NCBI GenBank assembly: GCA_031272145.1
Contig: JAISUL010000101.1
Location: 1-36,868, forward strand
Direction of reading: 5' to 3'
Origin: Synergistaceae bacterium
GTDB lineage: Bacteria; Synergistota; Synergistia; Synergistales; Aminobacteriaceae
DNA length: 36,868 bases
Below are positions 33,701 through 36,868 of this stretch, one piece after another (the first letter of the stretch is position 1; each line of letters opens with the position of its first letter). Under the pieces are notes generated by a model that had not been told where the DNA came from, did not search any database, and saw only the letters and a program-made list of their open reading frames with translations. Made by a program: the position numbers and the translations under genes.

Positions 33701-34507
33701 GGAGTCGCAAGTCCGATCACTGTCTCCAACCTGCCGGCAGGAGACTATGTCTTCGCGGTCGCCGCGACCAACGAGAGCGGCAGGAGCGATTCGGCTTGGT
33801 CGAACGTGGTGACCGTGGCGGCTATTGAACATGGCGACCAGCCGGTGGTGCGTCCGCTTGTGCCTGACCCGCCTAGCGATCCGACGCAGCCGTCTTCCTA
33901 TGCACTAGAGTACGCACCGCAGGCGAACGGCCGCGTGGCGGTGCTTTTGAGGATACCGTTGGAGCTGCCTGAGAAGATAACGACCCTGCAGGCGTCCTTC
34001 ACAGGTCTTGACCTGCTGGCCGACTTCAAGTACGTGCTGGTCAGCAATGGCCAGAGGACGACGCTCAGAGACGGCTTGGCTTTCTCGTCGTCGGCGTCGC
34101 GCTTGCCCGCGGCGGCAGCGTCCAGTTCGGAGTCGGCATCTGACGCCGACACGTATCTTGAGATAACGTTCAAGGCCGAGAATGCGGACGCCATGGACAA
34201 AGTGTACCTGGAAAAGCTTTCGTACCAGCTGGATGGCGACGACACGGAGTACGTCCAGGAGTTCTCGAAGCCCATAGCGCTGTCGCTGACCGGCACTACC
34301 CTGCCGGTTGCGGAGAATGACGCGCTGGCGGATCAGTCGGATTCGGATAAGCCTGACACATCCAACCCAACCGATCCAGGCACCGCCAACCCAACCGATC
34401 CAGGCACCGCTGGGCAGTCCGGGTCCTGCGACGCGACTGGTCCGTTCGCGATGTTTGCCCTTGCCCTTGCGCCGGGTCTGCTGTTTGCGAGGCGGCGCCG
34501 GAAGTAA
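30716..34507 (+). CDS. Large surface protein with solenoid, putative-Ig and Fn3 repeats and a Synerg-CTERM-like tail
   Basis: 1263 aa. Long signal peptide (hydrophobic VAPLLLVLALTLCAILPTP, cleavage near AEA). About 55-390: a solenoid-like carbohydrate-binding type region (LHIRGAGSLYAYGNSAAGIG, VTITSGVISADG) ending in N-x-G repeats (TINNYGTIAN). About 400-760: four putative-Ig repeats with LP-x-GL and SGTP-x-x-x-G-x-F-x-F marks. About 760-850: fibronectin III (TPGAPTIGTAVPGDGTATVS). About 855-940: a fifth putative-Ig. About 945-1040: second Fn3. Then a unique domain, a duplicated 24-bp repeat giving NPTDPGTA twice, and the sorting-like end SGSCDATGPFAMFALALAPG plus FARRRRK. Likely exported and displayed; a carbohydrate-binding adhesin is the best guess. 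Own promoter and terminator, so monocistronic. Confidence 0.85.
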   Translation: MLRTMKHHPTPPCVGRLVPRLRDGSPAVAPLLLVLALTLCAILPTPTAEASSVEQLPCGLTISSAAELSSAHYSYTAGSPGVLTIKSATPVTISGATTAAYIVVDPTSGSADVTLDGVNIDLTGQSIPVFRLNLGKKSYLTLLGDNRLKGGGPSGQMVYDGIWLQSGQLGAGTETELHIRGAGSLYAYGNSAAGIGGPGTVTITSGVISADGTGTYGQGVNTDAFTLNGNAVLYAKSVGGIKTLTKGVLFTGTSGYVYGTGVTISSYDLTVPAGYTLTVSNDLTIGEGCSLVNNNDVNVNAGGTINNYGTIANAADSQIEVNPGGQIDNRGRIDDYGTIHTYETGRITNRRLDGQIYIYNPPYGGIIISDGSLHNEYQYSLVDGVYANIFSGDAGVDGEVIAAPLILTEPDLPDGTVRVPYSAPLTAGGNGTMTWERVSEATSLPGGLALEQAEEFWVISGDPTTEGTFSFTLSVNNEINSYPDERDFTLTILPPLSSPDFVTNSALAQAWVGENYEAVIEAIGNPAPTLSLTSGTLPAGLVFTSGDGKISGTPSEPGLFEITIKAENTVGQADKTFTLEVRKAPTVITPAVGELEHATKGSDYSVTFSADSYPAPTSWSLTGSLPDGLAFADGTLSGTPKDSGVFSFSVTASLGEAPSVTSNLTLEVYEAPSSILPVNMPDGTVGKEYPDTHLTVEPGYPESISWTRSGTIPPGLALSEGGVISGTPTAAGTFNFTVTATNTAGSAHQGLTIIVEATTPGAPTIGTAVPGDGTATVSFTAPEFTGGSPITGYSVYTSDDARVGEGTSSPITVRSLTNGTSYRFKVRAENESKKEGAFSALSNVVTPVAAVVPVKPVIGGTGELPLATLGRQYFVSLDITGSPTPTVALLKGTLPPGLTLSENGVISGTPTTAGAFSFTVNAENAGGSVSKDFTLTVATVPNASMDVTATASADGSVVIEFTPPLGTGGSEVLFYTVTPYPYSNGVRGDPKPGVVGVASPITVSNLPAGDYVFAVAATNESGRSDSAWSNVVTVAAIEHGDQPVVRPLVPDPPSDPTQPSSYALEYAPQANGRVAVLLRIPLELPEKITTLQASFTGLDLLADFKYVLVSNGQRTTLRDGLAFSSSASRLPAAAASSSESASDADTYLEITFKAENADAMDKVYLEKLSYQLDGDDTEYVQEFSKPIALSLTGTTLPVAENDALADQSDSDKPDTSNPTDPGTANPTDPGTAGQSGSCDATGPFAMFALALAPGLLFARRRRK

Positions 34508-34540
34508 GGTGGCTCGCGCCGTGCAGGCGCGTGAGGAGTG

Positions 34541-34587
34541 AAAAAGAGCGCGGAGGGCATGATCGCCCTTCGCGCTCTTTGTTTTAA
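34541..34587 (+). terminator. Terminator of the large surface protein gene
   Basis: AAAGAGCGCG-GAGGGC pairs with GCCC-TTCGCGCTCTTT, followed by GTTTT. Confidence 0.88.
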
Positions 34588-34606
34588 TGCGGTGCGGCGT
34601 GTGGAG

Positions 34607-34816
34607 TCATTGAGCAAACCGCGGCGGTGCCGGACGCGCCAGACCACGAGGAGGGCAGGCGCAAGGCCGCGCCTCGTGCTGGACGGCGGTGGAGACCTGC
34701 TTGTCGTGCCGCTCGCGGGCGGCGGTCATGGTCAGGACGGGGTACTCGCCGAGGGAGAGGGTGTGGGCTTTGCCGACGCGCATCCAGCGGAAGACAGTGT
34801 GGGAGAGTGGGGGGAG
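34607..34816 (-). pseudogene. Integrase remnant (Arm-binding domain) beside tRNA-Arg
   Basis: Leftward frame VFRWMRVGKAHTLSLGEYP followed by TMTAARERHDK matches the core of the DUF4102/Arm-DNA-binding domain of P4-type tyrosine integrases (W-x-Y-R-x-x-GK-x-x-TLSLG-x-YP, then AR-x-RRD). It starts right after the CCA end of the tRNA-Arg gene on the same strand and stops at 34607. The first 60 or so residues and the whole catalytic domain are missing. Confidence 0.65.
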
Positions 34817-34817
34817 G

Positions 34818-34894
34818 TGGCGCGGTAGGCAGGATTCGAACCCACGACCTAAGGTTCCGTAGACCTTCGCTCTATCCAGCTGAGCTACTACCGC
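34818..34894 (-). tRNA. tRNA-Arg (anticodon ACG)
   Basis: 77 nt. Acceptor GCGGTAG/CTACCGC, D-arm GCTCAGCTGGATAGAGC, anticodon stem AAGGT/ACCTT with loop CTACGGA (anticodon ACG, read as inosine-CG after editing), T-arm with TTCGAAT, discriminator G, and CCA encoded in the DNA. Confidence 0.96.
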
Positions 34895-34903
34895 GTGCCT
34901 TAT

Positions 34904-34932
34904 ACTCTAACACCTTCCGGCCGGTTTGTCAA
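34904..34932 (-). promoter_or_regulatory. Promoter of tRNA-Arg
   Basis: Leftward TTGACA (+ 34927-34932), 17-nt spacer, TAGAGT (+ 34904-34909). Confidence 0.8.
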
Positions 34933-34953
34933 GAAGGAATGCCCCCAAAGAGC

Positions 34954-34982
34954 TTGACAAATCTCGCCGCTTTGTGTAGAAT
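34954..34982 (+). promoter_or_regulatory. Promoter of tRNA-Ala
   Basis: TTGACA (34954-34959), 17-nt spacer, TAGAAT (34977-34982), about 54 nt of leader before the tRNA. The two -35 boxes of the divergent tRNA promoters are 21 bases apart. Confidence 0.85.
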
Positions 34983-35042
34983 AAAGAAACTTCGCGCCGT
35001 TCTTTCCGTCTCGCCGCCTAGCGGTGCGAATGCCGAAGTGTC

Positions 35043-35118
<76 letters not shown>

Positions 35119-35124
35119 ATTTTT

Positions 35125-35341
35125 CAGCCCACCGCGTTCGCTGGGTAGCTCCCCGGAGATCACCATGGACGACGCACGGAAGAAGGCTCTCGCTCTCCGA
35201 TGCTGGGTCGCGTCCTGGGTCAGCCCGATGGAGCGGAAACGCGCCGAACAAGCGGCAGCCCAAGCCGAGGCGGAGAAGACCATGACTTTCGTCCACGCAG
35301 CCGTGTTTATCGCGGGCCTGTTTCCGCCTCGAAGGGCATAA
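35125..35341 (+). pseudogene. Integrase remnant (Arm-binding domain) beside tRNA-Ala
   Basis: The rightward frame beginning just after the tRNA-Ala reads RSLGSSPEITMDDARKKA, then VSPMERKRAEQAAAQAEAEK and TMTF. This follows the integrase Arm-domain consensus (SLG-x-YPE-x-SL-x-DAR, then GIDP-x-x-x-RK-x-x-K-AA, then TF) step by step. An ATG at 35165 with GGAGAT in front makes a 58-aa ORF to 35341, but the frame breaks there and the catalytic part is lost. A hairpin (CAGCAGG/CCTGCTG, 35345-35373) follows. Confidence 0.7.
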
Positions 35342-35397
35342 AAACAGCAGGAAGCCGACTTCGCCCCCTGCTGACTCTACTATTTAGATGTAGCTCC

Positions 35398-35565
35398 TTA
35401 AAACCAACGATAATACGCGACGGCGTCCTCGACGCTCATCACGTCTATTCCAACCTCGTCCCCAACGGTAAAACTGACAAAGTCAGTTTTGGTACCCCCG
35501 CCCCAGCCGATGTACACGGCCCAGTCATCGGCGACGTCATCATCATAAATCTCGCTCGTCATCAT
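35398..35565 (-). CDS. 55-aa acidic ORF, unknown
   Basis: MMTSEIYDDDVADDWAVYIG begins this acidic product, which ends VEDAVAYYRWF. ATG 35565 overlaps the stop of the preceding integrase fragment (TGATG) and has GGGGG directly upstream. Aromatic-rich and acidic, one beta-rich core likely. No family recognised; it could be a small accessory-island protein such as an inhibitor, but nothing in the sequence proves it. A short direct inverted pair, AAAACTGAC/GTCAGTTTT, lies inside the gene. Confidence 0.4.
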   Translation of the reverse strand: MMTSEIYDDDVADDWAVYIGWGGGTKTDFVSFTVGDEVGIDVMSVEDAVAYYRWF

Positions 35566-35895
35566 CACCCCCTCGCCGGAACCGGCTTCCCGTCTCGCAG
35601 CGCGTCAAGGCAGTCAGCCCAGAACGCCATCATCGCCCTACGCTCCGGCAGGTATTGCGCGTGACTGTAGGCGGCGCGAATAGCGTTATCGCTCAGACAC
35701 TCGGCGTGCCGTACCTCGCCCTGCCTCTGGAATACGTATGCCGAGAAGAGCATGGCCGCCCGAACGTGACTCTATGGCCTTCAAGGGAGAGCATCTCAGC
35801 GGAACCGAGGATCGACGCCCACGGCCAGCTTCGCCTTGTACTCATCCCGTCTCTACACCGCTTCGCGCGACGCACTATAGCACAAAATGGAACAA
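35565..35895 (-). pseudogene. Integrase pseudogene with internal deletion
   Basis: Two leftward pieces are in the right order. Near 35805-35880, SREAV-stop-RRDEYKAKLAVGVDP-RFR-stop matches the end of the Arm-binding domain. At 35565-35753, an open frame ending NAIRAAYSHAQYLPERRAMM then FWADCLDALRDGK matches the very C-terminus of P4-type integrases (N-x-VR-x-AY-x-x-x-x-YL-x-ERR-x-MM-x-x-WAD-x-LD-x-L). The core-binding and most of the catalytic domain, including the Arg-His-x-x-Arg region, are deleted, and at least two stops interrupt the first piece. Confidence 0.7.
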
Positions 35896-35944
35896 CCCGA
35901 AACGCGAGAGCGCCCTAAAATTCGCTATTTTCTGGGATCGTCTG

Positions 35945-36076
35945 ACGGTAAAAAAACAAATGGAAATATGCCTCTGGCGGATCGGTTTGCCCAGTTCTGC
36001 ATCATCCGCCGACGCTCCGAGGGTGCGTCAGGGCATGGGGAGCCGTGCGCGTATCGCTCCTCTGGATCTTCTTCGT
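35945..36076 (-). pseudogene. Second integrase C-terminal fragment
   Basis: Leftward frame RYAHGSPCPDAPSERRRMMQ then NWANRSARG resembles the C-terminal ERR-x-MM-x-x-WA-x-x-L-x-x-G end of P4-type integrases, as in the neighbouring fragment. It begins just after the stop of the GIY-YIG gene. Shorter match, so lower confidence. The remaining bases up to 35895 hold nothing I can support. Confidence 0.4.
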
Positions 36077-36081
36077 GGGCT

Positions 36082-36868
36082 CTAGCTCTTGCCGCTTTCA
36101 ACCTCTTTCAGAGACTTCCCCTCAGCGGTCTTCCACTCCGTATTACCGTTTGTGGGTGCACCGAGCACGAAAGACGATGCGCCGGACGGTGAGCTGAAAA
36201 AGATGTCTTTCACGACCGTGCAACTCTCGTCGATATTCTTTTTATTTTTCTTGCGGGAAGTCTTTACCGAGTCCGGTACGCTTTTCACAAGCTCTTTGCG
36301 AATGACGCTCCCGGCGAGTACCACAAAGCCTTCACTGGTCAGCATCCCCTTGGCATCTGCATTGCTCCTCTTGATCGAGAATATTTGGCCAGCCTCGGAT
36401 ACTGATTCATCCGCAGTCGACAAAGCAGATGTTGACCCACGCAACGGCTCTAATACCTTGTGGCCGAGCGTGCCCATCACGATTTTCGCATTGTCCACGA
36501 ATCCCTCGAGCTCGCACTTTTTCTCTTCGGTGACATGCCCAGGAGACGGGTCATTATCGTTTTTCACGACATAACGGTCAGCCTTCTTGGCAATGTTGCA
36601 GAATTGGTTCTCGAGCCAGCTTATCTCCGTGGGGCCGAAGGAATTGTCGGACGTGATGAAGATCACTGCCTCCGTCCAGTAGTCCTTTTCGGGGTTGCTG
36701 CGGTGCTCCATCAGGCGGTATAGGATTCCCTCACCGCTCTTGTGGGTTCCAGCCTGCCCGATATAGACGGCGGCCTCTTCGCCGACATCTTCGCCGCTGC
36801 TTTCGACCGTGCCGAACAGGAAGTAGACGCCACTCTGTGTGAGATGTGCGTGTCCCTTAAACCTGTCA
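36082..36868 (-). CDS. GIY-YIG nuclease-family protein with DUF4357-like C-terminus (5' end outside window)
   Basis: The leftward frame is open to the window edge; about 260 residues are visible. Near the edge, SGVYFLFG and AAVYIGQAG form the GIY-YIG core, followed by RLMEHRSNPEKDYWTEAV, where the Arg and later residues fit the nuclease helix, and SFGPTEISWLENQF with the conserved Glu. The C-terminal part, AKGMLTSEGFVVLAGSVIRK, is DUF4357-like. Such two-domain proteins are common in accessory regions next to integrases, and some belong to restriction or defence settings; the actual role is not known. The apparent ATG at 36711 is internal. Lower GC and different codon use than the core genes agree with transfer. 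Confidence 0.8.
   Translation of the reverse strand, partial: DRFKGHAHLTQSGVYFLFGTVESSGEDVGEEAAVYIGQAGTHKSGEGILYRLMEHRSNPEKDYWTEAVIFITSDNSFGPTEISWLENQFCNIAKKADRYVVKNDNDPSPGHVTEEKKCELEGFVDNAKIVMGTLGHKVLEPLRGSTSALSTADESVSEAGQIFSIKRSNADAKGMLTSEGFVVLAGSVIRKELVKSVPDSVKTSRKKNKKNIDESCTVVKDIFFSSPSGASSFVLGAPTNGNTEWKTAEGKSLKEVESGKS

Noticed and set aside
35887-36192. 101-codon rightward ORF beginning MEQPETRERPKIRYFLGSS
   Set aside because: No ribosome-binding site, composition changes along its length, and its second half overlaps the well-supported GIY-YIG gene and an integrase fragment on the other strand.

Overview
The window looks like chromosomal DNA of a GC-rich member of the Synergistota (Synergistetes). 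The best clues are two predicted exported proteins ending in a Cys-containing motif, a hydrophobic stretch and a basic tail, which resembles the Synerg-CTERM sorting signal. TTG start codons are frequent. The phylum assignment is an inference from these features; I could run no database search.

Layout. 1-2.1 kb: leftward operon rpsO-rpmE-thyX-prfA (prfA cut by the window edge). 2.1-5.8 kb: rightward argS-ftsB/divIC-like-lysS, divergent from rpsO. 5.8-16.1 kb: leftward block of four paralogous methyl-accepting chemotaxis proteins, a 51-aa gene and a 2-hydroxyacid dehydrogenase. 16.2-17.2 kb: folD. 17.2-17.5 kb: an unannotated leftward structured RNA gene with its own promoter and terminator. 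17.5-19.0 kb: a putative-Ig surface protein plus a broken piece of it. 19.07-19.36 kb: a 294-bp element with 20-bp terminal inverted repeats. 19.4-22.5 kb: leftward ECF-type nickel transporter operon (nikKLMQO-like). 22.6-29.8 kb: rightward dnaX-queD-folE2-HlyD-like-Uma2-clpB. 29.8-30.5 kb: a leftward prepilin-like gene between two copies of a small coiled-coil gene. 30.6-34.5 kb: a 1263-aa cell-surface protein. 34.6-36.9 kb: two divergent tRNA genes (Arg-ACG, Ala-GGC) surrounded by at least four broken pieces of P4-type tyrosine integrases, a 55-aa ORF and a GIY-YIG nuclease gene that runs off the window.

The genes serve translation (prfA, rpmE, rpsO, argS, lysS, two tRNAs), replication and proteostasis (dnaX, clpB), folate, queuosine and thymidylate metabolism (thyX, folD, folE2, queD), nickel uptake, chemosensing and surface adhesion.

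The most novel signals are these. (1) A family of short GC-rich palindromes (CCCC-nn-GGGG units) lies inside or at the ends of coding genes (thyX, ftsB-like, folE2, Uma2, folD, argS) and in leaders. One copy forms a perfect hairpin between the Shine-Dalgarno and the ATG of queD, and folding it would restore ideal spacing. (2) A strong-promoter ncRNA of about 260 nt. (3) A hairpin-packed element with terminal inverted repeats. (4) A graveyard of integrases at the tRNA pair.
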